Part shown: positions 54,997-64,000 of the stretch, one piece after another | How the letters are laid out: every line of letters begins with the position of its first letter | How positions within the stretch are numbered: position 1 is the first letter of the stretch | DNA from: Bacilli bacterium | GTDB lineage: Bacteria > Bacillota_I > Bacilli_A > RF39 > UBA660 | Direction of reading: 5' to 3' | NCBI GenBank assembly: GCA_017528315.1 | Contig: JAFXOW010000003.1 | Span: forward strand, 31,222-95,221 | DNA: 64,000 nt | The notes under the pieces: model-generated | What the model saw: the letters and a program-made list of their open reading frames with translations, nothing else | What the model was told of the DNA's origin: nothing | Database searches by the model: none | Translations under genes and position numbers: made by a program

Positions 54997-57924
54997 TTAT
55001 AAATTTCTTATTATATCTAACATTTGTGTAGTTCTTAATTGCACTTTATATTCAACATTAAAATTATCTTCCTGTAATTTTTTAAAGAATTCTCTAGCAC
55101 AATTAATTTCAAATCGTTGATCAGAAGGAATTTTATCTTCAGATTCATAATCTTTTGTTTCAATGACTAGATTTATTTCTTTAACTTTATTATCATTTTC
55201 CACTACATACATAAAATCTGGACTATAAGTTCCTCCACCAATCAATGGAATTCTAATACTCCTTGCAGGTATTTTACCAAATACTATTACTTTATCATTT
55301 GTGGTTGTAATATTCTTCATTTCTAATGTTGAATCATATAAACAAATATCATATAAATATTTATCACTTGGCCTTTGAGTAGAATATGATACACCTAAGA
55401 CACCTTCAGCTTCATATTTAGGATTTCCATCAGAATCTGTTAATGCCGTTTCTTCACCAGATAGTTCAGTTGAAGTATATTTAAATTTACCAAATAACAT
55501 ACCATATTTCCATTCGTTAATTTTTGTAATAAAATTAATCATTGTATTTGTACTGAAAAATTCATTTGTTATTTTCTTTTTAGTATTATATTCAGCTAAT
55601 GCTTTATGAATTATTTTTATAGGTATATTAGTAGCTTGATATACTTTATTTAAAAATACATTATAAGGCATATAATTTTGTTTTATTTCATATTCTCTAT
55701 TGCTTTCTTCACTTAATGATACACCTTCACCAGTATTAACAATTGTATTTTCATGTGATGTTAAAACAGATGAACTTTCTATTCCTTCATTTAATATTAA
55801 TAAAAGTTGTATCATAATGTCTTCAGGATTTATGTCTTTATATGAAATAAAATATTTCCTATTTAATAATTCCCACAAGTCTTTTATTTCTTTATATTTT
55901 TCTTTATTAATTTTTGCTTTTGGTAACTCTATTGAATTGTTTTCATCAATTACTTTTCTAGATTTTAATCCTATTGTTAAATCTGGATAATCATTAAATA
56001 ATTCTTCTCTTTTTTCTAGGATTATATTTTTATCCATATCAACATATCCCTTTGTTAGTAATTCAATAAATGTTTCATTAGTAGTTTTTCCCAATTTAGT
56101 AGCTAAATCTTCAATTATAGATGTTGATAATTTAGTATTCTCGACAAAATCACCATTTATTTCTGATACAAGCTTATTCGCAAAATCTTTTTCAGTAAAA
56201 TCAACAATATAATTCAAATAGAATTGTTCATTAGATATTCTAGACATCATTTCATTTACTGGTAATCTTAATCCACGACCAACTTCTTGTAATTTACTAA
56301 TCTCTGAACCACTACTTCTTAACTTACAAATTGTAAATACATTTGGATTATCCCAACCTTCTTTTAAAGTCCATTTAGAAAAAATAAATCTAAAAGTATT
56401 GAATTTTCCATTAATTTTATATATTGATAGTGTTTCTTCTTTTTTCACTAAAATCGTTTCAACTTCTTCAGCTATTGCATCATCTGAACTACTATTATCA
56501 CGTGCAAAATATCCACCGTGACATGAAGAAATATCTTCTAAAGTAGCTTCCAAATATTCTTTATATAGTACTTCATTTTCATCATCTAAATCTATATTTG
56601 ATAATTCTCTATTGATTTTATCTTTTAATAATTTCTCAAATATATCTTTTAAATAAGTTGGTATAGGATTATCTGGATTAGGTCTATAAGAATCTATATC
56701 ATCAATGAAGAATAATGCTAAAGTCTTAATCTTATCTCTTCTTTTGAAATTTTCTTTTTCAGCTTTGAAATGAGAATCTAATGCATTTTGTATCATAATG
56801 CTTTGATATGATGTTGAATATATATCTGTATATATTTCATTACCAACTGAAAGTTCTTGACCATTTGATAAAAATACAGTCTTACCAATACCATCTATAA
56901 TAATATTTTCAAAAGAATCATCTATACGTTTTAATGAGTCATTCTTTTCTAAATCGATAGACCTTCTTCCTCTTTCAGTAATCAATTCAAATTTAGCTTT
57001 TTCTCTATTTTCTATTGATAATAATTTAACACGCTTATTATTACCATCTGGAGAAGTGATATATTTAACACTTACTCCTTTAACCAAATTATCATTAAAT
57101 GCTTCACAGCTTCCTAAATTATAAATTAGATTCATATAATCAGTATGAGTACTTCTATCTTCACGAATTTCAGGAAATGTGGCTCCAAATCTGAAAATGC
57201 ATTGAGGTTTTATTTTTTGTTCAACAAATTGAAATGTTTTGTTATTTTTGGCTATTCTATGAGGCTCATCAATAATTAAAAATGGCTTTGTTGCAGCAAT
57301 AGCATCACAAGGAACATCAAAATCCTCAACAACACTTGAATATGACTTAGTTAACATTGAACCTCGACCATCTGTGAAAAGGTGCATATTGGCAATCAAT
57401 ACAGTAATTCTATCTTTCAACAATTCTGATTGTTCAACAAAATTTCTAACTGCACTTGGAAAAATATCCTTTTTTGAATTACTTTTCTTAGCATTCAATA
57501 CGCATAAGTCAATAGATTTTCCATATTGATCTTTAAAGTGATTTATTGTTTCTCCAGATTCAATAAATTTAGTTGTTCCAATTTTAATCGGTAAGGAAGG
57601 CACAAGAATAATAAACTTGTGAATACCATAGTTTTTGTTTAGCTCATAAATCATTTTTGTATATACATAAGTTTTACCAGTACCTGTTTCCATTTTTACA
57701 TCTATATTTAAATAATCTTCTATCCCAGTCTTTCCTCTCATGGAAGATGGAATATCTTTATTTAAATCTTTAATATTTTGTATTAGGCTTTCAGAAGAAA
57801 GATCAATTATTGGATTTGCGTATTTAGTTGTATTATTTATAATATTAGCATTTTCAAAAACTTTATTAATTCTATTTATTGCCTCTGTTTGATGTCTTAA
57901 ACCTTTTTCAAGCTTTAAGCCCAT
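54997..57924 (-). CDS. res: Type III restriction enzyme Res subunit
   Basis: 975 residues. Superfamily 2 helicase domains with Walker A METGTGKTYVYTKMI near 80, DEPH box FLIIDEPHR, SKWTLKEGWDNPNVF and QEVGRGLRLP (motif VI). A C-terminal nuclease with SPDFMYVVEN and LVIETKDYE forms the PD-(D/E)xK site. It translocates along DNA and cuts near unmethylated sites with Mod. The start has AAGGGAG upstream. It follows mod by 15 bases and appears intact, with no frameshift. Confidence 0.93.
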   Translation of the reverse strand: MGLKLEKGLRHQTEAINRINKVFENANIINNTTKYANPIIDLSSESLIQNIKDLNKDIPSSMRGKTGIEDYLNIDVKMETGTGKTYVYTKMIYELNKNYGIHKFIILVPSLPIKIGTTKFIESGETINHFKDQYGKSIDLCVLNAKKSNSKKDIFPSAVRNFVEQSELLKDRITVLIANMHLFTDGRGSMLTKSYSSVVEDFDVPCDAIAATKPFLIIDEPHRIAKNNKTFQFVEQKIKPQCIFRFGATFPEIREDRSTHTDYMNLIYNLGSCEAFNDNLVKGVSVKYITSPDGNNKRVKLLSIENREKAKFELITERGRRSIDLEKNDSLKRIDDSFENIIIDGIGKTVFLSNGQELSVGNEIYTDIYSTSYQSIMIQNALDSHFKAEKENFKRRDKIKTLALFFIDDIDSYRPNPDNPIPTYLKDIFEKLLKDKINRELSNIDLDDENEVLYKEYLEATLEDISSCHGGYFARDNSSSDDAIAEEVETILVKKEETLSIYKINGKFNTFRFIFSKWTLKEGWDNPNVFTICKLRSSGSEISKLQEVGRGLRLPVNEMMSRISNEQFYLNYIVDFTEKDFANKLVSEINGDFVENTKLSTSIIEDLATKLGKTTNETFIELLTKGYVDMDKNIILEKREELFNDYPDLTIGLKSRKVIDENNSIELPKAKINKEKYKEIKDLWELLNRKYFISYKDINPEDIMIQLLLILNEGIESSSVLTSHENTIVNTGEGVSLSEESNREYEIKQNYMPYNVFLNKVYQATNIPIKIIHKALAEYNTKKKITNEFFSTNTMINFITKINEWKYGMLFGKFKYTSTELSGEETALTDSDGNPKYEAEGVLGVSYSTQRPSDKYLYDICLYDSTLEMKNITTTNDKVIVFGKIPARSIRIPLIGGGTYSPDFMYVVENDNKVKEINLVIETKDYESEDKIPSDQRFEINCAREFFKKLQEDNFNVEYKVQLRTTQMLDIIRNL

Positions 57925-57939
57925 AATTTCATCTCCCTT

Positions 57940-59997
57940 CTAATATCTAGTAATTAAATCAACATTAATATTTTTTATATTTTTAACTTGTTTTAAATTA
58001 TCCTTTAATGTTTGTATTTCATTCAAATTAAATGAATATCCAAACATTACTATTCTATTGCATTCAAAATCATTATCTTTCTCATATTTTTCAATCAAAT
58101 ATTTTATTGATGAATCTGAAATATCTGGAGTAATTAAATAAATTGTGTTCTTACATTGATAAGCAGTATATCCGTCCAAATCCAATTTATCATATTTATC
58201 TGTTAGTCCATATCCATCTGAAACCATCCATGTAGTTAATACTGTATTAATTCCAAATTCGCTTAGAATTGTCTTATCAGAATCTATCCAATTTGGTTCG
58301 AATTTTTCTAGTTTATCCAATGTATTAGTATCAATATCTTTAATAAAATAATGTTTAAATCCAATATCAATATTATTACTACTCTCGGATTTAATTTTTT
58401 CGCCTGCTAATCTTATTCTTTCTTGACCTATTTCATCTAAATATAATGGTTTATTAATGTTATTTAAATAGTCAATTTGAACTTTTATAGTTTTTTTACC
58501 TGCTGAAGAGGATGTTTCATAGTTTTTTTCCAAATCTTCAGGTAATTGAACTAAAATATATTTTCTATTACCACCATCTTTTGCATTTAAATTCATAATT
58601 GCATGTGCAGTTGTAGCAGAACCAGCAAAAAAATCTAAGCAAACCAAATCTTTATCTTCAAATAAGGAGACTAATAATGAAATAAAGTTTTCGTTTTTAG
58701 GAGCAGAAAATGGTACTTCGTCTAAACCAAATAATTCCTTTAATCTTGTTCCAGCCGAAGTCGTTTTTAAATCAATTTCATAATCGTTTACAACTTCGCC
58801 ATTAATGATAGCATCATATTTTTTATTAGTTAACATACTTTTAATTCTTATAGTAGTAGAATCATTCTTTTCATATATTTTTTCATCAGAGAATATTAAT
58901 GAATTGTCTTCAAACATTTCTTTAAAAGTACTCATTGTATAAGTGTTTTCAACAAATTTATCACCGTTATATGAAATATATCTTTTATACCCTTCATTTA
59001 TTAAATCTATATTTTTTTCATCAATACTTTTTTCTTTTAATAATTCTAAGTCATTAGTAGAGGGATTATAATAAACTGAATAATGTTTATCAGATTTAAA
59101 ATCTGCTTCATTATTAAATGTTTGTTCACCAACTAAAGTTCTTCTTCCACCAGCTTGAATATATTCTCCATCTTCATTTTGCATCATGTCAGAAGTGCAT
59201 TTTGGAATATTTTCAATAAAGCATGATTCTTTATTACTTTTATCCTTCGCATAAACTAAACAATATTCATTACTCACAGAAATAAAATCAGAATTTCTTC
59301 TACCCTTAGGATTATTTTCAACTGAAAACATTCCAACATAGTTTTCATTACCAAATATATTATCACACAACAATTTTAAATTGCTTTGTTCATTATCATC
59401 AATCGAAATAAATATTACACCATTATCTTTTAATAATTGTCTTGCTATATATAATCTAGGATACATAAAAGTTAGCCATGCAGAATGAGAATTTGACTTA
59501 CTATTTGTCATTTCAAAAACTCGCTTAGCTTCTTCCTCACTAATATCCAAATCACTAATTAATTTTTCAACAGAAAAATTGAACTTATCATTATATGCAA
59601 ATCCATCAGATCCTGTATTATATGGTGGATCAATATAGATACATCTAATTTGTTTATAATATGATTTTAATAAATGTTTCAATGCATCAATATTGTCACC
59701 ACTAACAAAAATATTATTGCTATCCTTATTTATTTCTTTACTATTATTATCCTCATCAGGAACAATAACTGTTTCAGTATCTAAAGAAGAAATTAATTTA
59801 GCATAATTTTTGCCTAAAAAATTCAAACCATATCCTTCTTTGATTATATTAATGTCTGTATTTAGTTCGTTTTCTAATTTTATTAAGTCAATTTTTCCAT
59901 CTTCAGTAAAACACGAAGGAAACAATTCCTTTAGTTGCTTAATTTTTTTTGAATTAATGTTTAATTCGTCATTTTTTTCTCTAATTTCTTTTATCAT
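57940..59997 (-). CDS. mod: Type III DNA methyltransferase Mod subunit
   Basis: About 685 residues. Motif IV DPPYNTGSDGFAYNDKF comes before the SAM-binding motif I DFFAGSATTAHAIMNLN, the order of beta-class amino-methyltransferases typical of type III Mod. The variable target-recognition region lies between them (about 250-470). It probably makes N6-methyladenine; the recognition site cannot be read from sequence. GGAGG before the ATG at 59997 decides the start over an ATG ten codons upstream. No simple-sequence phase-variation tract is seen. Confidence 0.93.
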   Translation of the reverse strand: MIKEIREKNDELNINSKKIKQLKELFPSCFTEDGKIDLIKLENELNTDINIIKEGYGLNFLGKNYAKLISSLDTETVIVPDEDNNSKEINKDSNNIFVSGDNIDALKHLLKSYYKQIRCIYIDPPYNTGSDGFAYNDKFNFSVEKLISDLDISEEEAKRVFEMTNSKSNSHSAWLTFMYPRLYIARQLLKDNGVIFISIDDNEQSNLKLLCDNIFGNENYVGMFSVENNPKGRRNSDFISVSNEYCLVYAKDKSNKESCFIENIPKCTSDMMQNEDGEYIQAGGRRTLVGEQTFNNEADFKSDKHYSVYYNPSTNDLELLKEKSIDEKNIDLINEGYKRYISYNGDKFVENTYTMSTFKEMFEDNSLIFSDEKIYEKNDSTTIRIKSMLTNKKYDAIINGEVVNDYEIDLKTTSAGTRLKELFGLDEVPFSAPKNENFISLLVSLFEDKDLVCLDFFAGSATTAHAIMNLNAKDGGNRKYILVQLPEDLEKNYETSSSAGKKTIKVQIDYLNNINKPLYLDEIGQERIRLAGEKIKSESSNNIDIGFKHYFIKDIDTNTLDKLEKFEPNWIDSDKTILSEFGINTVLTTWMVSDGYGLTDKYDKLDLDGYTAYQCKNTIYLITPDISDSSIKYLIEKYEKDNDFECNRIVMFGYSFNLNEIQTLKDNLKQVKNIKNINVDLITRY

Positions 59998-60194
59998 AAC
60001 CTTACCTCCACATATTATCTCCTTCAATCATTATATCATATAATTATCATTTTTTATTAAAGTTAAAAGAAAATCATTGATGATTTTGATATTTTCATTT
60101 AATGTGATAATGTATTTTTAGTCCCATATAGAGCCAATTATGAACTGGTGTGAATGCTCTCTCCAAACTGAAGAAGTTGCTGGAATCTAAAATG

Positions 60195-60243
60195 ACACCT
60201 AAAAATAATAAAAAGCCTTATATATAAGGGCTTTAAAGGTGTC
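60195..60243 (-). terminator. Extended terminator hairpin after the RDD gene
   Basis: Outer arms GACACCT / AGGTGTC (60195-60201 and 60237-60243) and inner stem AAAGCCTTAT / ATAAGGGCTTT (60212-60234). On the minus strand it runs into TTTTTATTATTTTT. Confidence 0.7.
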
Positions 60244-60252
60244 GTTGTGGTG

Positions 60253-60260
60253 TCAGGGGG
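60253..60260. repeat. Right copy of TCAGGGGG flanking repeat
   Basis: TCAGGGGG followed by AAGAGA, matching the left copy at 51745-51752. Together they bracket the defence genes. Confidence 0.4.
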
Positions 60261-60278
60261 AAGAGAACAATTCTCTAT

Positions 60279-60968
60279 CTACATCTTTAATTTCTTTTCC
60301 CCTATTATCTCTGCATCTTTTAGTTTATCATCTTTTTCTTTAACTTCTTCTTTTTCTTCTTCTACTACTTCTTTTTTATCAGTTATAGCTATAACTTTAG
60401 TACCTGCTAGAAAATCATGAAGACCTCTTTTATCATCTCTAAATAATACCATACCAAAAGTTATAACATATATAAATCCAAATAAATAAGTAGTTATATC
60501 ATTTACTTTAATATAAGTAGTTTTATTTAAACCTAATATAAATATAATACCTAAAATATTCATTAATATTGAATTAATTAATAATCCTCTTATTAAATAA
60601 TTATTCATAGTAAGTTTATGTTTATCATTAGATACTATTTTTATTTTCATTAATTTTTTACCTAATGTTTGTCCTTCCATAAAATATGCATATACTACAA
60701 AATAAGAAATTGTTAAAACAGTTGTTACTACTGTTACTGTAACACTATTTCTATTCATAGAATAAACAGCATCTGCACTTTGAGTTGTAAAATCTTCTTG
60801 TTCTATTTCTTTATTAGTATATTGATTTAATAAATCTAAATATTCTGTTGCACTTGATTCATATTCTTTATTCTCTGGTAAAAAATAAGTTAATAAAGTA
60901 GATAATACAGTTATTATTAATATATCAATAAAATAAGCAACTATTCTTTTATAACTTAATGGTTTCAT
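60279..60968 (-). CDS. RDD-family membrane protein
   Basis: 229 residues. The RDD signature starts at once (MKPLSYKRIVAYFIDILIIT), four membrane helices follow, with YFMEGQTLGKKLMKIKIV and GMVLFRDDKRGLHDFLAGTK typical of the family. The C-terminal 35 residues are a Lys/Glu/Asp-rich tail. Function unknown; some RDD proteins act in ion exchange. AAGGAGG precedes the ATG and the start overlaps the dus stop as ATGA. Confidence 0.88.
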   Translation of the reverse strand: MKPLSYKRIVAYFIDILIITVLSTLLTYFLPENKEYESSATEYLDLLNQYTNKEIEQEDFTTQSADAVYSMNRNSVTVTVVTTVLTISYFVVYAYFMEGQTLGKKLMKIKIVSNDKHKLTMNNYLIRGLLINSILMNILGIIFILGLNKTTYIKVNDITTYLFGFIYVITFGMVLFRDDKRGLHDFLAGTKVIAITDKKEVVEEEKEEVKEKDDKLKDAEIIGEKKLKM

Positions 60969-61942
60969 AATAATTCCTCCTTAAATTTATTTAATATAGA
61001 TATTATATCACATAAATTATTAGTAGCATATATTTTTTCTTTAATATTTTTTCCACCTTGAATACCTTTTAAATACCATGCTATATGACTTCTAATTTCT
61101 AAACAAACTAGTTTTTCTGGTTTTATTTTTGATAAATAATCAAGATGTTTTAAACACATATCTATTTTTTCTTTAGATGTTGGTTTATTTAATATGATTC
61201 CTTTTTCTAAATATGCATTTATTTCTTTAATTAACCAAGGATTTCCAAGCAATCCTCTTCCTATCATTATCAAGTCACACTTAGTTGTATCTAACATTTC
61301 TTTGGCTTTATAAATATCTGTTATATCTCCATTTCCAATTACTGGTATTGAAACACTCTCTTTAACTTCTTTTATAATATTCCAATCAGCTTTCCCTGAA
61401 TAACCTTGATTTCTTGTCCTAGGATGAATAGTTATTGCACTTACACCGGCACTTTCACATATTTTAGCTACTTCAACTGCATTAATAGATTTTTGATCCC
61501 ATCCACTTCTAATTTTAACCGTAACTGGTACATCAACTGCCTCTTTTACTTTAGATATAATCTCATATATCTTATCAAGATTTCTTAAAAGTCCTGATCC
61601 GGCTTCATTTTTTAAAGCTACTTTTGGAACCGGACACCCCATATTAATATCAATTATTTTAATATTATAATCACGTACTAATATACTGGAAGCTTCTGCC
61701 ATCGTACTAGGATTAGATCCAAATATTTGAACAGCAACTGGAATATTTATTTTATCAATTCCCTTTAACATATCAAATGTTTTCTTATTATTTCTCACAA
61801 TTGCTTCAGCACTTAAAAGTTCTGTAATAGCATATCCTACTCCCATTTCTTCACATATTTTAATATAAGCTGGATTAGATATACCTGCCATAGGTGCTAA
61901 AACTACTTTACTTTTTATTTCTATATTTCCTATTTTAATCAT
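60965..61942 (-). CDS. dus: tRNA-dihydrouridine synthase
   Basis: About 325 residues. FMN-binding TIM barrel: KVVLAPMAGISNPAY, NMGCPVPKVALKNEAGSGLL with the catalytic Cys, VKIRSGWD, ITIHPRTRNQGYSGKADW, and IGNGDI near the phosphate-binding site. It reduces uridines in tRNA D-loops. GGTGAT points to the ATG at 61942; the frame also opens six codons earlier. Confidence 0.95.
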   Translation of the reverse strand: MIKIGNIEIKSKVVLAPMAGISNPAYIKICEEMGVGYAITELLSAEAIVRNNKKTFDMLKGIDKINIPVAVQIFGSNPSTMAEASSILVRDYNIKIIDINMGCPVPKVALKNEAGSGLLRNLDKIYEIISKVKEAVDVPVTVKIRSGWDQKSINAVEVAKICESAGVSAITIHPRTRNQGYSGKADWNIIKEVKESVSIPVIGNGDITDIYKAKEMLDTTKCDLIMIGRGLLGNPWLIKEINAYLEKGIILNKPTSKEKIDMCLKHLDYLSKIKPEKLVCLEIRSHIAWYLKGIQGGKNIKEKIYATNNLCDIISILNKFKEELL

Positions 61943-62048
61943 TTTATCACCAAAATTCATTATTATGATACCAAATAATTAAAAGAAAATCTAGTCTTTT
62001 TATTACTTCTAAATTTAGTTATAAAAATACAATTAATTTATTTTATAA

Positions 62049-62483
62049 TTATATTTTCTGTAAAGATTTGTCTGATTTAATTTCTTTTTCTTTTTCTATT
62101 AAATAATTAATATCAAATTCCATATTTCTAAAATAAGTTCTAGTTATATCATTATAAAATATACATTCTTCATAACCATTTAAAACCATTTCAATATATT
62201 CATGGTGTTTATTATAAATTATTTCTAATTCTTCAAAAACATCACATATCATATCTTCCATATCATAATTATCAGGTATATTTTTTATATATCTTAATAA
62301 TTTATATTCATTTAGAGAAAATTTATAATAATTTTTTATAAATTCATTTAATTTAATTCTAATATCTTCTTTACTATAAAATTTAATTAACATATTTAAA
62401 TAAATAATGATATAATCTCTGATTAAATTAAAATCATAATCTATCTTTTCACTTACTTTTTCTTTTATATAATCATTATACAT
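62049..62483 (-). CDS. Hypothetical helical protein
   Basis: 144 residues, helical and rich in Tyr, Glu, Ile and Asn; no signal peptide, membrane helix or known motif. AAAGGAG lies eight bases upstream of the ATG. A terminator separates it from the LysM lipoprotein gene. Confidence 0.6.
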   Translation of the reverse strand: MYNDYIKEKVSEKIDYDFNLIRDYIIIYLNMLIKFYSKEDIRIKLNEFIKNYYKFSLNEYKLLRYIKNIPDNYDMEDMICDVFEELEIIYNKHHEYIEMVLNGYEECIFYNDITRTYFRNMEFDINYLIEKEKEIKSDKSLQKI

Positions 62484-62497
62484 ATTTACTCCTTTTT

Positions 62498-62524
62498 AAA
62501 ATAAAAAGAACTATGAAAGTTCTT
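62498..62524 (-). terminator. Terminator after the LysM lipoprotein gene
   Basis: Stem AAGAACT / AGTTCTT (62506-62524), read on the minus strand into TTTTATTTT. Confidence 0.7.
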
Positions 62525-62539
62525 CTCGGTTTATTGATT

Positions 62540-63004
62540 TTACTTATTTCTAAATAAAGGATTATAAATAATTTGATCTACATAAATTAAATCAGGATTA
62601 GGGATATTGTTATATCTTGCTATTTCTTGATAAGGAACTTCCCAAGCTGTTGAAATAAGCCATAATGTATCTCCCCAAATAACTTTATAACTTCTTTGAT
62701 CTTTATCAGTGTTAATAGTTGTATTTGCTACCCATACAGAATAATCAGTTGTTGTTTTAGTAGTTGTAGTATTGTTTTCTGTAGTTTTAGCATCGGTTGT
62801 AGTAGTATCTTTAGTATCAGTTTCCGTAACTTTATCATCTGTTTTAGTATCAGTATCTCCAGTATCTCCTTTTTTATCGACTTCGGTAGTATCTTTCTTA
62901 TCTTCTGTTTTATCTTTATCGTCACATCCTGTACTTAAGAATAAAATTCCACTAAATAAGCATAAAATCAATAGTACCTTGGCATTAATCTTTAAGAATT
63001 TCAT
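62540..63004 (-). CDS. LysM-domain lipoprotein
   Basis: 154 residues from the ATG at 63004, chosen because GAGGAGG lies directly upstream; the longer frame has no binding site. Signal peptide with lipobox LFLSTGC (Cys near residue 28), a Thr/Asp/Lys-rich linker of about 65 residues, and a C-terminal LysM domain (SYKVIWGDTLWLISTAWEVP and YVDQIIYNP). Anchored outside the membrane by Lgt, it binds peptidoglycan. The linker uses ACT/ACA/GAT repeats but no exact tandem repeat. Confidence 0.85.
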   Translation of the reverse strand: MKFLKINAKVLLILCLFSGILFLSTGCDDKDKTEDKKDTTEVDKKGDTGDTDTKTDDKVTETDTKDTTTTDAKTTENNTTTTKTTTDYSVWVANTTINTDKDQRSYKVIWGDTLWLISTAWEVPYQEIARYNNIPNPDLIYVDQIIYNPLFRNK

Positions 63005-63090
63005 ATTCCTCCTCATAACCTCTGTACACCTTAATCTTATCATACTAAAATTAATAATTCTACTATTTAACACTTTATTTGACATATAAA

Positions 63091-64000
63091 TTATTTACTC
63101 AAATCATCTATAGTAATTTTACTAGTATGTGGTACTGGTTTCCAACCAACTTTTTTAAATAAAGCTATATAGGTTGTATAACGACCAACTATATCAAATA
63201 TAGGCCAAATTAAGCTATAAACCAATATTTTCGATATAGGCATTTTTTTAATTCTTTTTCTTTCTAAAAACAAAATATACCAAGGAACAATAATATGTTC
63301 AATATATGAACCTATTCTATAAAATAAACGAGTCCAAACTCCTAATAAAAATACTTGCCAAAGAGCACTATCACCACTTGTAATATGAATTTTAATATCA
63401 AAGAAATGTCTTAAAATCATTGCCAGATAAGTTCCACCAGAAAATAAATCAACATTATCTATTCCCATACTATAACAATAACATGAACGAAGAATTAATA
63501 CCACTAGTATCCACCGAAATAAATTAATAACATTAGTAGGTAATAAATGCATAAAAGTATCAAACATAATAAAACGATCCTTTATACCAATTCCTACTCG
63601 TTTCCAAAACTTTTCTTCTCTTTCTTGTTTACTCCATTTAACTGTTGCAAATCTTCTTCCTAAAAAGATATTTCTAAATAATTTCCAACCACTTTCTTTA
63701 AAATTAATAAGTAATCCTTTAGACCATCTTAATTTTTGATTATAAGCGACTTTAGGATTAGGTGTTTGCTCATCATAAAATTCAGCTTCATCTTGATAAG
63801 AAATACGATAACCTTGAGAAACAGCATCAGCCGTTAATCCTCTATCTTCAGTTAATGATACATAATGCCAGCCATCTTTAACTACTTCACTAGAAAATAA
63901 ATAACCTGTCCCTTGAATATTAGTTGCTAATCTTAAAAAAGAACGTGCTCGATGATATTGTCTAATTGATCTTAGCCAGTGAACAGCAAAACTCATAGTA
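63091..64000 (-). CDS. Family 2 glycosyltransferase (C-terminal part, runs off window)
   Basis: About 300 residues are visible; the frame is open to the window end so the N-terminal catalytic half is missing. Seen are the TEDRGLTADA (acceptor-site motif), the YNQKLRWSKG (Q-x-x-R-W) stretch, a basic linker, and three to four C-terminal membrane helices. This layout is that of processive GT2 enzymes such as hyaluronan, chitin or cellulose-like synthases. The polysaccharide product cannot be told. Confidence 0.8.
   Translation of the reverse strand, partial: TMSFAVHWLRSIRQYHRARSFLRLATNIQGTGYLFSSEVVKDGWHYVSLTEDRGLTADAVSQGYRISYQDEAEFYDEQTPNPKVAYNQKLRWSKGLLINFKESGWKLFRNIFLGRRFATVKWSKQEREEKFWKRVGIGIKDRFIMFDTFMHLLPTNVINLFRWILVVLILRSCYCYSMGIDNVDLFSGGTYLAMILRHFFDIKIHITSGDSALWQVFLLGVWTRLFYRIGSYIEHIIVPWYILFLERKRIKKMPISKILVYSLIWPIFDIVGRYTTYIALFKKVGWKPVPHTSKITIDDLSK

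Noticed and set aside
62728..63089. Open frames in other frames over the Thr/Asp linker of the LysM lipoprotein
   Set aside because: Caused by the repetitive ACT/GAT codon composition; no start signals or family matches.
1..64000. Mycoplasma-type code with TGA as Trp
   Set aside because: RF2 is present and autoregulated at TGA, several genes end at TGA (rlmH, dus, and the 148-residue gene at 49439), and Trp is read from TGG.
1..64000. Global reassignment of TAA to a sense codon
   Set aside because: Most genes end at TAA followed by terminators or by the binding site of the next gene, so TAA works as a stop in general.

Overview
The window is very AT-rich and gene-dense and comes from a low-GC, cell-walled member of the Bacillota, most likely a Bacilli/Erysipelotrichia-like lineage (possibly an uncultured RF39-type genome; the lineage is inference). 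Supporting evidence: rpoE (RNA polymerase delta), whiA, spoIIR, ftsEX, a T-box leader, a CIRCE operator, a LysM-G5-M23 endopeptidase, FemABX- and ATP-grasp-type wall enzymes, and AGGAGG-like ribosome binding sites. The code is standard: prfB carries the classical autoregulatory frameshift at an in-frame TGA, and RF1 and RF2 are both present.

Layout. 1-1 kb: a T-box leader reading into a HAD phosphatase and the start of a deoC-like gene. 1-13 kb: wall genes (M15 carboxypeptidase, FemABX transferase, ATP-grasp ligase, coiled-coil M23 hydrolase), a one-domain Clp-type AAA+ protein paired with a small membrane protein, a clpC interrupted by TAA, ung and an AGCS transporter. 13-18.6 kb: rpsF-ssb-rpsR, then rplI-dnaB-M23-MBL-rlmH. 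18.6-27.6 kb: YetF-like protein, a degenerate hybrid histidine kinase, an adenylate-forming enzyme, and an unrecognised 1217-residue protein with a small OB-like partner. 27.6-33.9 kb: CIRCE-controlled clpB, spoIIR, prmC-prfA, rpoE and a DUF1934-like gene interrupted by TAA. 34-51.6 kb: class A PBP interrupted by TAA, ftsEX, gap, a TGS-domain nucleoside kinase, a YfcC-like carrier, clpP, whiA-lgt, uvrA, a YitT-like protein and prfB. 51.7-60.3 kb: a defence island with a type II Thoeris pair (TIR + TM-macro), a NERD nuclease-like protein, and a type III restriction-modification operon with a GIY-YIG gene. 60.3-64 kb: RDD protein, dus, a LysM lipoprotein and a truncated glycosyltransferase.

Points of interest: (1) the defence island, bracketed by a TCAGGGGG direct repeat; (2) three conserved genes (clpC, class A PBP, DUF1934) each broken by exactly one in-frame TAA with the frame otherwise intact, in a window whose RF1 has Gln where a stop-codon-contacting His is usual; (3) the large unknown protein at 23.6-27.3 kb; (4) a T-box in front of genes that are not tRNA synthetases; (5) a hairpin that covers the ribosome binding site of spoIIR. 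No rRNA, tRNA, CRISPR array, transposase or integrase was recognised.
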